Positions 45,316 through 53,566 are shown, counted from the stretch's first letter. The stretch is 64,000 bases of DNA from Sphingobacterium paludis (GCF_004364125.1 NZ_SNZV01000012.1:1-64000); one strand, 5' to 3'. Made by a program: numbers and translations. The notes: a model not told the origin generated them from the sequence alone.

Positions 45316-46014
45316 ATGCAAAACAAAAAAGTACAGTTCGTCGATTGGGGTTTAACAGACTATCAGGATGCGTGGAAGATGCAGGAAGAGGTTTTTGCAG
45401 ACACATTGGCTATTAAAAATGCAAACCGCACGGAAAACAAGCAGCTCGCCACACCGAATCATCTGATTTTCACAGAGCACCCACATGTCTACACGCTAGG
45501 GAAAAGTGGGCATCCTGAATATCTATTGCTGGATGAGGAAGGCCTGAAAGCTAAAAATGCGACATTCTACAAAATAAACCGGGGCGGCGATATCACCTAC
45601 CATGGTCCGGGGCAAATCGTAGGCTACCCCATCCTAGATCTCGACAATTTTTTCACCGATATACACTTGTATCTGCGTACGTTGGAAGAAGCGGTCATTC
45701 TTACCTGTGCCGATTTTGGGATAAAAGCAGGAAGGTATGCGGGCTTCACGGGTGTATGGATTGATGCCGAGAATGAAAAGGCCCGAAAAATATGTGCCAT
45801 GGGTGTACGGGCATCGCGTTGGGTGACCATGCATGGATTTGCGTTTAATGTGAATGCCGACCTCGACTATTTCAACAATATTATTCCCTGCGGCATAGAT
45901 GATAAAGATGTGACCTCGCTACAGCGCGAGCTGGGACGAGAATTAGATCTGGCGGAAGTGAAAGATATCCTAAAACGGCACATCGCAGCACTTTTTGCCA
46001 TGGAGATTGTTTAG
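45316..46014 (+). CDS. lipB: octanoyl-[acyl-carrier-protein]:protein transferase (LipB)
   Basis: Transfers octanoate from ACP to lipoyl domains, the first step of lipoate synthesis. 232 residues. Motifs: HPHVYTLGKSGHPEYLL, RGGDITYHGPGQIVGYP (substrate-site loop), KICAMGVRASRWVTMHGFAFNV (with the active-site lysine) and NNIIPCGIDDKDVTSL with the acyl-accepting Cys. All key residues are present. No lipA is next to it. Divergent from hflX. Confidence 0.96.
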   Translation: MQNKKVQFVDWGLTDYQDAWKMQEEVFADTLAIKNANRTENKQLATPNHLIFTEHPHVYTLGKSGHPEYLLLDEEGLKAKNATFYKINRGGDITYHGPGQIVGYPILDLDNFFTDIHLYLRTLEEAVILTCADFGIKAGRYAGFTGVWIDAENEKARKICAMGVRASRWVTMHGFAFNVNADLDYFNNIIPCGIDDKDVTSLQRELGRELDLAEVKDILKRHIAALFAMEIV

Positions 46015-46039
46015 ATAAGCTGCTCGCCGCGGCAGGGCA

Positions 46040-46888
46040 TTATACCTCGCTGGCCGCCTGAAATAAGGTTTGCTGTGTATAGGTAGGTTCCAGTTTCGCC
46101 ATCGCAACCTCGTTTGAAGTTTTTAGTTGGTAGACATCAAAAAGCTCGGTTTCTTGATAACGGGTCGCTACAGAAAGCGTTAGATCTGCACAGTGGGGTG
46201 CGAATGTTTGTTCTACAAGTTCCACCGTATTGTTTTGCCCGGAAAGGTGAGATAGAATAAGGTGTTTTAAACGGGGACTACGATTTTCAAGAAAAACTTC
46301 TAGCGATAATCTATTTGAAATATGTCCCCAACCGCTTCTTATTCTATTTTTTAAATAAAACGAATATCTGCCCTTCTCGAGCATTTCTTCGTCATAGTTT
46401 GCTTCTAATAGCAGTACATCAGCGTGTTTAATGACATGTTTAACATTGTCGCAGGCCCTTCCGAGGTCGGTCAATACACCAATATTGATTTTTCCATCAC
46501 TCACAAGAAAGCTGCAAGGCTCCTTCGCATCGTGGTATTTTGGAATGCCATACACGGATAAACTCCCGATTTCCACCTTTGCATTCGGCAGGATAATGTG
46601 GACCAGATCGGGAGGGAGATTTAATCGCGAACCTTTGTATGAGCCGGCCGTTATGTACACCGGCACTTGATAACGCTTGCAAAAAACGGAAAGACCACGA
46701 ATATGGTCACTATGCTCGTGGGTAATAAATATAGCCGAAATATGGCTCGGATCAATCCCGAGTTTGGCCATACGCAGTTCGATATGCTTCGTATTGATGC
46801 CTGCATCGATAAGAATCGCATCCCCTTCACCACTTGCTAGATAATAGCAATTTCCATTACTCCCTGAAGCTAAAGCACTATATTTCAT
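46040..46888 (-). CDS. MBL-fold hydrolase, YycJ/WalJ-like
   Basis: Metallo-beta-lactamase-fold protein of 282 residues. The Zn motif THEHSDHIRG is at about 56-65, GSNGNCYYL near the N-terminus is the usual YycJ start, and LTDLGRACDN, LEANYDEEML and ILSHLSGQNN carry the later ligands. YycJ-like proteins may act on nucleic-acid or phosphodiester substrates; in Firmicutes a relative sits by the WalRK genes, which are absent here. It is convergent with lipB (25 bases apart). The biochemical role is not settled. Confidence 0.85.
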   Translation of the reverse strand: MKYSALASGSNGNCYYLASGEGDAILIDAGINTKHIELRMAKLGIDPSHISAIFITHEHSDHIRGLSVFCKRYQVPVYITAGSYKGSRLNLPPDLVHIILPNAKVEIGSLSVYGIPKYHDAKEPCSFLVSDGKINIGVLTDLGRACDNVKHVIKHADVLLLEANYDEEMLEKGRYSFYLKNRIRSGWGHISNRLSLEVFLENRSPRLKHLILSHLSGQNNTVELVEQTFAPHCADLTLSVATRYQETELFDVYQLKTSNEVAMAKLEPTYTQQTLFQAASEV

Positions 46889-46992
46889 GTTCCGATCTTT
46901 CTGCTACCCTTGCTGCGCATCCAGCAATCGCCAATTTATGTCTTTTATTTTTTTCTTCCAAATATGCCGCGAGGCATGACCTGCTCCTGACA

Positions 46993-48420
46993 TCAACACT
47001 CGGGCAAGCTCAACGGCACTTTAATAGCCAAGCCCCCATCGGCCGTTTCTTTATATTTGGCATTCATATCCTGCGCGGTATCCCACATCGTGCTAACGAC
47101 CGCATCAAGGCTGACCTTTGCTTTATCCGGATTTGAGTTTAGTGCTAACTGCGCTGCGGTTATCGCCTTTACCGCGCCCATCGTGTTGCGTTCGATACAG
47201 GGAATTTGCACTAAGCCGCCAATGGGGTCGCAGGTCAAACCAAGGTGGTGCTCCATGGCAATTTCTGCGGCCATGAGTACTTGTCGCTGTGACCCGCCTA
47301 AACATTCTGTTAACGCAGCCGCCGCCATGGCGGAAGAAACGCCTATTTCTGCCTGGCAGCCACCCATAGCGGCCGAGATTGTTGCTCCTTTTTTAAAAAT
47401 CGAACCGATTTCGGAAGCCGTAGCAATAAACTGCATGATTTTTTCTTCCCGGTAACCATCATGGAAGGTGATATAATATTGCAACACCGCCGGGATAACG
47501 CCGGATGCGCCATTGGTAGGTGCCGTAACGACACGACCAAACGAGGCATTCTCTTCATTGACGGCTAATGCAAAGCAACTAACCCAATCCAGTATATATC
47601 CAAAGTCTTTTCCGCCGCCTCGAATGGCATGCAACCAGCTGTCGTAATCTGCATAAGCCCTACCGCCTAACAGCCTTTTATTCATCTTCGCAGCGCGACG
47701 TTCCACGTGTAATCCTCCCGGAAGTACGCCTGGCGTATGGCAACCTTTATAAATACAATCTCTTAACGTGTGGAAAATCTGTAAGATTCCTTCTTTGGTC
47801 TGTTCTTCACTTCGCCAAGATAATTCATTCTCTAAAACCAACTCCGAAATCTTCAGTCCGGTACGCATGCACCAAACCATAAGCTCTTGCGCTGTATCCA
47901 CAGGAAACGGCAGCTCCACTTCGCTCCATACACTTTCTGCATCATCCTCCTGTACAACAAACCCTCCACCAATGGAATAATATGTTTCGGATACCGCCTT
48001 ACCATCGCTTAGGAAGGCCTGAAACGTAACCGCATTAGGATGGAAGGGCAAACTTTCGGTATAGAGGAACATAAGATCGGCAGTATACGAGAACACGACT
48101 TCCTGCTCCCCTCCCAAATTAATCTTTCCGGATGTCTTTATCTCCTGCACCTTAGGCATCACCTGCGATACATCAAAAGAAACAGGATCATCACCACTAA
48201 GACCTAAGAGTACCGCGATATCTGTACCGTGTCCGATGCCTGTTTTTGCTAAAGAACCATACAGCAATATGTTTACACCAACGACCTGGTTAAGCAGATC
48301 CCTGTTTTTAAGAACGGCTACGAAACGTTGGGCTGCGCGCCAAGGCCCTAAAGTATGCGAACTTGACGGTCCGATACCAATTTTAAACATATCAAAAATA
48401 GAGATTCGCTCGTTTGCCAT
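46993..48420 (-). CDS. sdaA: L-serine ammonia-lyase (iron-sulfur)
   Basis: Converts L-serine to pyruvate and ammonia with a [4Fe-4S] cluster in the cytoplasm. The single-chain form has 475 residues. The beta-like N-terminal region contains FKIGIGPSSSHTLGPW (about 12-27). The alpha-like region has TPTNGASGVIP-type VVTAPTNGASGVIPAVL, IGSIFKKGATISAAMGGCQAE, and HHLGLTCDPIGGLVQIPCIERN, which supplies cluster cysteines. A -7 box and a 17-bp palindrome lie upstream. Confidence 0.95.
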   Translation of the reverse strand: MANERISIFDMFKIGIGPSSSHTLGPWRAAQRFVAVLKNRDLLNQVVGVNILLYGSLAKTGIGHGTDIAVLLGLSGDDPVSFDVSQVMPKVQEIKTSGKINLGGEQEVVFSYTADLMFLYTESLPFHPNAVTFQAFLSDGKAVSETYYSIGGGFVVQEDDAESVWSEVELPFPVDTAQELMVWCMRTGLKISELVLENELSWRSEEQTKEGILQIFHTLRDCIYKGCHTPGVLPGGLHVERRAAKMNKRLLGGRAYADYDSWLHAIRGGGKDFGYILDWVSCFALAVNEENASFGRVVTAPTNGASGVIPAVLQYYITFHDGYREEKIMQFIATASEIGSIFKKGATISAAMGGCQAEIGVSSAMAAAALTECLGGSQRQVLMAAEIAMEHHLGLTCDPIGGLVQIPCIERNTMGAVKAITAAQLALNSNPDKAKVSLDAVVSTMWDTAQDMNAKYKETADGGLAIKVPLSLPEC

Positions 48421-48440
48421 TTCCAGAATTTAAGCCCTCA

Positions 48441-48448
48441 CAAAAATA
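48441..48448 (-). promoter_or_regulatory. -7 promoter element of sdaA
   Basis: TATTTTTG on the minus strand fits TAnnTTTG, 21 bases upstream of sdaA. Confidence 0.45.
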
Positions 48449-48509
48449 TTGTTTATACAGCAATATCCTCCATTATTACTATTAATTTTTAGGGCAAAGA
48501 TTTATCAAT

Positions 48510-48526
48510 CTACTAACTGTTAGTAG
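48510..48526. promoter_or_regulatory. 17-bp perfect palindrome upstream of sdaA
   Basis: CTACTAAC-T-GTTAGTAG, with a further half-site GTTAGTAA at 48532-48539. It lies 90 bases upstream of sdaA. The ACTAAC/GTTAGT half-sites resemble operators of TetR-family repressors; the TetR gene of this window is 2 kb away. Confidence 0.5.
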
Positions 48527-48582
48527 GTTTGGTTAGTAATATCATATTACGATTTTGGGAAACGGTAGGTAGGTAAAAAAGG

Positions 48583-48644
48583 AAAAAGGCATCCAACCTC
48601 TTCCGCGTCATGATGAAAGATCGACGCTGCCGAAATTGGATGCC
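48583..48644 (-). terminator. terminator of the NagZ-like gene
   Basis: GGCATCCAA and TTGGATGCC form a 9-bp stem around a 39-base loop, followed on the minus strand by TTTTT. It begins 54 bases after the stop codon. Confidence 0.55.
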
Positions 48645-48697
48645 CTGTATGATATTCTCGTGCTTAGGATGATGCTATTGATCCGCCCTTTTTATGG

Positions 48698-50401
48698 TTA
48701 AAGGCCATCGCCATATTGGAATCGCTTGTTGATGGCTACCGGCAACTTCCCTTGGGCTTTAATTTTACCCAACAATACCTTCGCAGCAGCCTTTTGCATA
48801 AAGCTGTCGTTTTGGTAAGCCATAATGATTCCGCTGCTCCGATCTATGGAGAGGTTGTCTAGCATATAAGGGTTCGTAAACATCGTCGTAATGGTGCGAC
48901 GGCCCGCAACCTTATCCACAAATGTGCGAACAGCTTCAGACAAATCAGACTCACTACGCGGGCGAGAGCGGTTATCATGAATGGCCAAGACAATTTGCCG
49001 AAAGTCCCGAATTTGCTTCAACAGCTCTTTCAGCTGCTCCTCCGTCTCTTTGCCGGAGATGAAAAACTGCGTTTTCGTGGTAAGCTGACCTGCAAGCTCT
49101 TTTTCAAAATCTTGCGCCTGCGAGATGCCAACAGAGACAATCGCAGTTTGTTCCCGACGATCAAATGTTTTGATCCGACGGTCGGCTTTAAGCACGGTTA
49201 CTGCGGCATCTGCCAAACGCTGTACCAATTGCTTCGACGCATTGTTGTTCAAATCGGCGATTAAGTTTTGCATGGGCACAGGCCGGCATTGATTTAGTCC
49301 GACCCAGTATTTCGCGGCTAGCACCCGCTTGACGCGCTGGTCAAGTTCGCTTTGCTTTATTCTTCCGCTTTTTACTGCTTTTGCGACCAAGTCTATGGCG
49401 CGTGCGCTATTTTCAGAAACCTCGAGCAGATCATGCCCCGCCTCAATGGCCATCACATCTGCTTCCCCATTCGGGAAAAATTTCTTCACCCCATTCATGT
49501 CCATAGCGTCTGTCACCGTCAGCCCCTGGAAACCCAACTCTTTCCGTAAGAGGTCTGTCACGACCTTTCTCGATATGGATGAAGGGATGTTGGGCGTGGC
49601 ATCTAACGAAGGGATATTCATGTGTGCCACCATAATCGCTGGAGCGCCCGCTTTGATCAAAGCACGAAAAGGAAAAATTTCCAATGTATCCAAGCGTTTC
49701 TTCGTAAAATTCAGCTGTGGCAAATCGTGGTGCGAATCGACCTCGGTATCCCCATGCCCCGGAAAATGTTTAAGGGAGGCAATGATTCCGCCATCCACCA
49801 TGCCATCCATATACGCTTTTGCCTTCCGCGTTACATTATACTTATTATCACCAAATGAACGGAAATTGATGACAGGGTTTTTAGGATTATTATTGATATC
49901 TACGACAGGAGCAAAATTGAAGTGCATGCCAATGCGTAAAAAATCCCGTGCCACTTGCTTACCCATCTCGTAGATAAGATGTTCGTTTTGTACAGCGCCA
50001 AGCGTCATCTGGTACGGGTAGGAAAGTGTCGAATCAGGCATACGCATACCTAAACCCCATTCGCCATCATAGGTGATTAATAGAGGCACCTTGGCCAGCT
50101 TTTGATATTGGTTAAACATTTGCGCATGCCGAACCGGACCGCCTTGAAACACCACAAGGCCGCCAAGTTGTTCGCGTTGAATAACCTGACCAACAGAGTC
50201 GATATATTTCTTACCCAAATTGGTATGCGCCCTAACTAAAAAGAGCTGTGCAATACGTTCCTTTGGCGTAAGCTTATTGAATACGGAGTCTACCCACGCG
50301 TTTTTGCTATTGATAAACTTCACAAAATCAGGCTTTTTCTGCGCACGAACGGATAAGCCGACCAGCAATAGCAATAAAACAGGGAGAATTTTCTTGATCA
50401 T
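48698..50401 (-). CDS. NagZ-like GH3 beta-N-acetylhexosaminidase
   Basis: Glycoside hydrolase family 3 enzyme of 567 residues with a signal peptide (ending VRAQ). The N-terminal barrel has YDGEWGLGMRM, the loop KHFPGHGDTEVDSHHDLP (about 215-232) with the Asp-His dyad of NagZ-type beta-N-acetylglucosaminidases, and VTDAMDMNGV with the nucleophile Asp. A GH3 C-terminal domain follows. Many Bacteroidota relatives have an extra serine hydrolase (beta-lactamase-like) domain; this one does not. It probably splits GlcNAc from MurNAc-containing fragments in the periplasm. The 13-bp motif of the peptidoglycan locus lies upstream. Confidence 0.88.
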   Translation of the reverse strand: MIKKILPVLLLLLVGLSVRAQKKPDFVKFINSKNAWVDSVFNKLTPKERIAQLFLVRAHTNLGKKYIDSVGQVIQREQLGGLVVFQGGPVRHAQMFNQYQKLAKVPLLITYDGEWGLGMRMPDSTLSYPYQMTLGAVQNEHLIYEMGKQVARDFLRIGMHFNFAPVVDINNNPKNPVINFRSFGDNKYNVTRKAKAYMDGMVDGGIIASLKHFPGHGDTEVDSHHDLPQLNFTKKRLDTLEIFPFRALIKAGAPAIMVAHMNIPSLDATPNIPSSISRKVVTDLLRKELGFQGLTVTDAMDMNGVKKFFPNGEADVMAIEAGHDLLEVSENSARAIDLVAKAVKSGRIKQSELDQRVKRVLAAKYWVGLNQCRPVPMQNLIADLNNNASKQLVQRLADAAVTVLKADRRIKTFDRREQTAIVSVGISQAQDFEKELAGQLTTKTQFFISGKETEEQLKELLKQIRDFRQIVLAIHDNRSRPRSESDLSEAVRTFVDKVAGRRTITTMFTNPYMLDNLSIDRSSGIIMAYQNDSFMQKAAAKVLLGKIKAQGKLPVAINKRFQYGDGL

Positions 50402-50446
50402 ATTTAGTTTTTTACCGCCCTAATATACATGAAAAAACGAAAAACC

Positions 50447-50454
50447 CAAACTTA
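50447..50454 (-). promoter_or_regulatory. -7 promoter element of the NagZ-like gene
   Basis: TAAGTTTG on the minus strand is an exact TAnnTTTG match, 46 bases upstream of the start. The TTTG inside the 13-bp motif (50480-50483) lies 25 bases further upstream, slightly more than the usual -33 spacing. Confidence 0.5.
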
Positions 50455-50476
50455 TGCATGAATATTTGTAAAAACA

Positions 50477-50489
50477 GCACAAACACGCA
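50477..50489 (-). promoter_or_regulatory. locus motif GCACAAACACGCA upstream of the NagZ-like gene
   Basis: Matches the murQ copy at 12 of 13 positions, 76-88 bases upstream of the gene and directly next to the stop codon of the TetR gene. The distance to the start is close to that at murQ (64-76). Confidence 0.6.
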
Positions 50490-51032
50490 TCACGAAAGAT
50501 CATACTTTTCCTCCAACAGTTGCGAGAGGTTTTCTCCGTTATTAATATCTTCGCTTGCTGCTCGTTTCCAAAGCATGTCTATCGTCAACAACAAAAATTG
50601 TGTCTCTAGCTCTGGATCCCTGTAACCAAGCTCGGTAAAGGCTTTCACTAAAATGGGCTGCACCGGTTTCATGAATTGCTCGTGTTGCTGTTTCGAGAAC
50701 GTATTGTGCGACAGTCGCTCTTGCAGCTTCCAAAAAAGGGGTTCTTCCGCCACCAGCTTGCTGGGGAGGAAAATCATGTTCTGCAAAAATTCTTTTGGAT
50801 TTCTATAGGTCATCATGCCCCGGTGATGCGATAAGACGCGCCGATATCCTGCTTTAACGATATGAGCTAATAAGGTATCTTTATTTCCAAAATGTTTAAA
50901 GATCAATGCTTCGGAAACGCCTGCTTCTATCGAAATTTCCTTGGTTGAAGTATCCACGTAGCCTTTCGTAGCAAAAAGCGAAAGCGCTACTTTCATTATT
51001 TTTTCCTTACGGCTTAGCGTCGTATCTTTCAT
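50490..51032 (-). CDS. TetR family transcriptional regulator
   Basis: Repressor-type regulator of 180 residues. The N-terminal helix-turn-helix (about 10-55) has MKVALSLFATKGYVDTSTKE and GVSEALIFKHFGNKDTLLAH, typical of TetR. The ligand-binding part is not assigned. It lies 88 bases upstream of the NagZ-like gene on the same strand, so partial co-transcription is possible. A 9-bp inverted repeat (CGTATCTTT/AAAGATACG) brackets its start codon and covers its -7 box, a possible autoregulatory site. Its targets are unknown. Confidence 0.88.
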   Translation of the reverse strand: MKDTTLSRKEKIMKVALSLFATKGYVDTSTKEISIEAGVSEALIFKHFGNKDTLLAHIVKAGYRRVLSHHRGMMTYRNPKEFLQNMIFLPSKLVAEEPLFWKLQERLSHNTFSKQQHEQFMKPVQPILVKAFTELGYRDPELETQFLLLTIDMLWKRAASEDINNGENLSQLLEEKYDLS

Positions 51033-51056
51033 TCATTACTTTTTTACAAAGATACG
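51021..51056. promoter_or_regulatory. 9-bp inverted repeat over the TetR start and -7 box
   Basis: CGTATCTTT (51021-51029) and AAAGATACG (51048-51056) match perfectly across 18 bases. The right arm overlaps the -7 box TATCTTTG (minus strand, 51047-51054); the left arm is coding (Lys-Asp-Thr). It could be an operator or chance. Confidence 0.4.
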
Positions 51057-51239
51057 ATTTTCAACAAAAGCAGCATCCTGATCAATAGGGTTGATAGCAA
51101 TATACAACGTAATATTATATGTAGGACCACCTTGCTAAAGTGGATAAAAGGAGTGGACCAGCGATTGCCCCTGCCCGTTGGGGAACCAAAGGCAATTACT
51201 CGTATGGATGGTTCAGCAAGTTCTGCTCAAGGGAACAAA

Positions 51240-51914
51240 TCAGTCAATCGTTAGCATGTAGCCTACACTGCGAATATTTGTAATTTTGATGCGCTCGTCT
51301 TTGGACAAATATTTCCTGATCCGGCTAATGAAAACGTCCAAACTTCTACCGGTAAAATAAGTATCGTCATTCCAATAAGCACGAATAATCTCTTCCCTAG
51401 GCACCACTTCATCTTTATGTTCAAACAAACGGCGTAATAGCTCCACTTCCCGGAAAGAAAGCTTCTCCTGCTGGGTCCCATAGGTTAACGTAGATTTCAC
51501 CGTATCCAAGACGAAACTTCCAATGCTATATTGCTTCATCGCTTGCGCGACAGCTACTCTTTTTGTAAGCGACTCTATGCGGACAATCAACTCTTCTATT
51601 TTAAAAGGCTTTCGCACATAATCGTTAGCACCCAAATGAAAACCTTTAACCACGTCATCTGTATGCGTCATCGCTGTCAGAAAAATAATGGGCGTGCTCA
51701 AGTCAACTTTACGGATCTCCGTGGCAACATTGAAACCATCCATTAAGGGCATCATGACGTCAAGCACCACGATATCTGGTTTCTTATGTTTAAAGGCAAT
51801 AACAGCATCCCGGCCGTTTTCACGATGTGTAACCTGAAAACCATGCGCCTCTAAGCTATCAGCTACAATAAGGGCTAAACTCAACTCGTCCTCGACATAC
51901 AATACATCTACCAT
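51240..51914 (-). CDS. OmpR-family response regulator
   Basis: Two-domain regulator of 224 residues. The receiver has YVEDE near residue 5, the phosphorylated Asp in VLDVMMPLMDGF and the conserved LTAMT and KPF further on. The C-terminal winged helix (about 130-224) ends RIRKYLSKDERIKITNIRSVGYML, the OmpR/PhoB signature. The true start is the ATG at 51912-51914, 4 bases after the kinase stop; an in-frame extension inside the kinase gene is unlikely. Two sets of 10-bp-phased TAACA repeats lie next to the kinase and DUF4270 promoters. It is RprY-like. Confidence 0.95.
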   Translation of the reverse strand: MVDVLYVEDELSLALIVADSLEAHGFQVTHRENGRDAVIAFKHKKPDIVVLDVMMPLMDGFNVATEIRKVDLSTPIIFLTAMTHTDDVVKGFHLGANDYVRKPFKIEELIVRIESLTKRVAVAQAMKQYSIGSFVLDTVKSTLTYGTQQEKLSFREVELLRRLFEHKDEVVPREEIIRAYWNDDTYFTGRSLDVFISRIRKYLSKDERIKITNIRSVGYMLTID

Positions 51915-51918
51915 GTTT

Positions 51919-53343
51919 TCACGATTTAGGAATTTCGATTGTAAATATACTTCCTTTTCCGAGCTCACTCCCTACGGTTATGTTTCCGCCGTGTTGTTCG
52001 ACGACATGTTTTACGTAGGCAAGGCCTAAACCAAATCCCTTAACTTCGTGCAGCGTGCCTTGTGGAACACGATAAAACATAGCAAAGATGTGGGGCAAAT
52101 GCTCTGGAGCAATGCCTTTCCCACGGTCAGAAATAGACAAATGTATCTTATCCTTGTCTGCTTTCAAGACAATATGTATTTCAGCTGGATCCGACGAATA
52201 TTTGATGGCGTTATCAAGCAAATTGCTGACCACATTTTTGAGATGCGCCTCATCTGCCATAACGAGTAATTTACCATCCGCATGATCGAATGCGGTCCTT
52301 ATTTTTTTGGTAGCGCTGATAGTCGTTAACTCTAGACAGTTGTGGATCAGCGGGATCATATCAAACTCGCTTTTGGAAATGCGAATGCGGTGGGTTTCAT
52401 CTACATCCAATTGCAGCACCCGTTCGATCATGTTATTCAGATGCTCCAGTTCCGTCTTGGACAGATCAAGATACTTATTCATCTTCACCTTATCATCCTT
52501 GGCAACAAAACGCTGTATAGCCTCCACGGCCGCCATAACCGTGGCCACCGGGGTTTTCAACTCGTGCGTCATGTTATTGACAAAAGCTTTCCGTAACACG
52601 GCTTCTTGATTCTGCCTTTTAATTGTTTTAAAAAGATATAAAAACGTGCCCAACAGGGCGGTAAGCAACAGCAAAGACAAGAACAGTTGCCCACTTAGTC
52701 TGACACCCAGATAGGACCACGGGTTATCAAACTTGGCCAATAAAAATTGTTCACTTTCTGGATTAATTAAGATAGGGCGTGTATATAGATTACCTTGTTT
52801 CCGACGATACTGCATATATGCATCGAAGTCATCTCTATGGATAATCGCTGTAGATAACTGAAAGGTCGTGGGTATATTGTTTTTGGCCAGCGCCTTTTCG
52901 AGGCGAATCTCCAATGTATCGAGCAACTGGGTGTTGAAATCAATTTTTTCGAGCAAATACAACGGCAACAACTCATTGGGCGCTTCTTTTCCTGCTTCAT
53001 CTTCACGCATTCGCCTGTTTCGGCCTCGGCGAAAGTCCGCCGTGTCTAGGAACGTTTGCATGGGTGCCACATCCAAATCAGGATACACCTTTGTTAACAT
53101 AGCGAGAAAACCCCGATGCCGCCTTTCGGTGTCCGACGAATCCTTCTTCGCCTTCTTTTCGGAAGCAATAAAGTCGTTTTGATAATAATTCTGAAGCACA
53201 TTGAATAGTCCGCGCTCGACTCGGCCGAGAAACAATTCCCGCTCGCTTTTATAGCTGCCATACAGCCAAAAGGAGAGCACCAGCGTGATTCCCGTAGCGG
53301 TAAGCACAATCAATGCAAGAAGGATTTTATACTTTTTTAACAT
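51919..53343 (-). CDS. sensor histidine kinase, RprX-like
   Basis: Inner-membrane sensor kinase of 474 residues. Two membrane helices (about 7-29 and 220-240) bracket a periplasmic sensor domain of about 190 residues with no family I know. The kinase core has NNMTHELKTPVATVMAAVEAI (phospho-His), the N box NVVSNLLDNAIKYSSDP, and SDRGKGIAPEHLPHIFAMFYRV and GFGLGLAYVKHVVEQHGG (G boxes). First gene of the kinase-regulator operon; the -7 box ends 9 bases before the ATG, so the leader is very short. The signal is unknown; envelope stress is a guess. Confidence 0.95.
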   Translation of the reverse strand: MLKKYKILLALIVLTATGITLVLSFWLYGSYKSERELFLGRVERGLFNVLQNYYQNDFIASEKKAKKDSSDTERRHRGFLAMLTKVYPDLDVAPMQTFLDTADFRRGRNRRMREDEAGKEAPNELLPLYLLEKIDFNTQLLDTLEIRLEKALAKNNIPTTFQLSTAIIHRDDFDAYMQYRRKQGNLYTRPILINPESEQFLLAKFDNPWSYLGVRLSGQLFLSLLLLTALLGTFLYLFKTIKRQNQEAVLRKAFVNNMTHELKTPVATVMAAVEAIQRFVAKDDKVKMNKYLDLSKTELEHLNNMIERVLQLDVDETHRIRISKSEFDMIPLIHNCLELTTISATKKIRTAFDHADGKLLVMADEAHLKNVVSNLLDNAIKYSSDPAEIHIVLKADKDKIHLSISDRGKGIAPEHLPHIFAMFYRVPQGTLHEVKGFGLGLAYVKHVVEQHGGNITVGSELGKGSIFTIEIPKS

Positions 53344-53351
53344 TATTAATA

Positions 53352-53359
53352 CAAATTTA
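53352..53359 (-). promoter_or_regulatory. -7 promoter element of the kinase-regulator operon
   Basis: TAAATTTG on the minus strand fits TAnnTTTG exactly and ends only 8 bases before the start codon, so transcription would begin within a few bases of the ATG. Confidence 0.55.
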
Positions 53360-53396
53360 AATTAGTAGATTTGCATTCGCACAGGTAATCGGCTAG

Positions 53397-53425
53397 TTTT
53401 AACAAAATATAACACTGATTAACAG
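53397..53425. promoter_or_regulatory. TAACA direct repeats, 10-bp phase (kinase side)
   Basis: TAACA occurs at 53400-53404, 53410-53414 and 53420-53424, exactly one helical turn apart. Sites of this form are bound by OmpR/PhoB-type dimers. The stretch starts 38 bases upstream of the -7 box of the kinase operon. A 19-base identical sequence recurs at 53502. Confidence 0.7.
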
Positions 53426-53501
53426 TTCTCTGCACCCAACGTGGCAAGGAAGCCTGTCATGAGCACGTAGAGGTGCTTACAGCGCATCGTAAGGGAGGGG
53501 A

Positions 53502-53529
53502 TTTTAACAAAATATAACACATGTTAGCT
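53502..53529. promoter_or_regulatory. TAACA direct repeats, 10-bp phase (DUF4270 side)
   Basis: TAACA at 53505-53509 and 53515-53519, with a degenerate third (TAGCT) at 53525-53529. The first 19 bases, TTTTAACAAAATATAACAC, are identical to the kinase-side copy. It ends 12 bases before the -7 box of the DUF4270 gene. Confidence 0.7.
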
Positions 53530-53541
53530 GTTCTATTTGAT

Positions 53542-53549
53542 TACTTTTG
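53542..53549 (+). promoter_or_regulatory. -7 promoter element of the DUF4270-Kelch operon
   Basis: TACTTTTG fits TAnnTTTG exactly, 17 bases before the start codon at 53567. No good -33 box; the TAACA repeats sit where it would be, which suggests activator-dependent transcription. Confidence 0.65.
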
Positions 53550-53566
53550 CTCGTCAAACAATACAT

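Noticed and set aside
47699..47716. Possible parS site (TTCCACGTG)
   Set aside because: Only half of a palindromic parS is present, and it lies inside sdaA; no full site was found near parAB.
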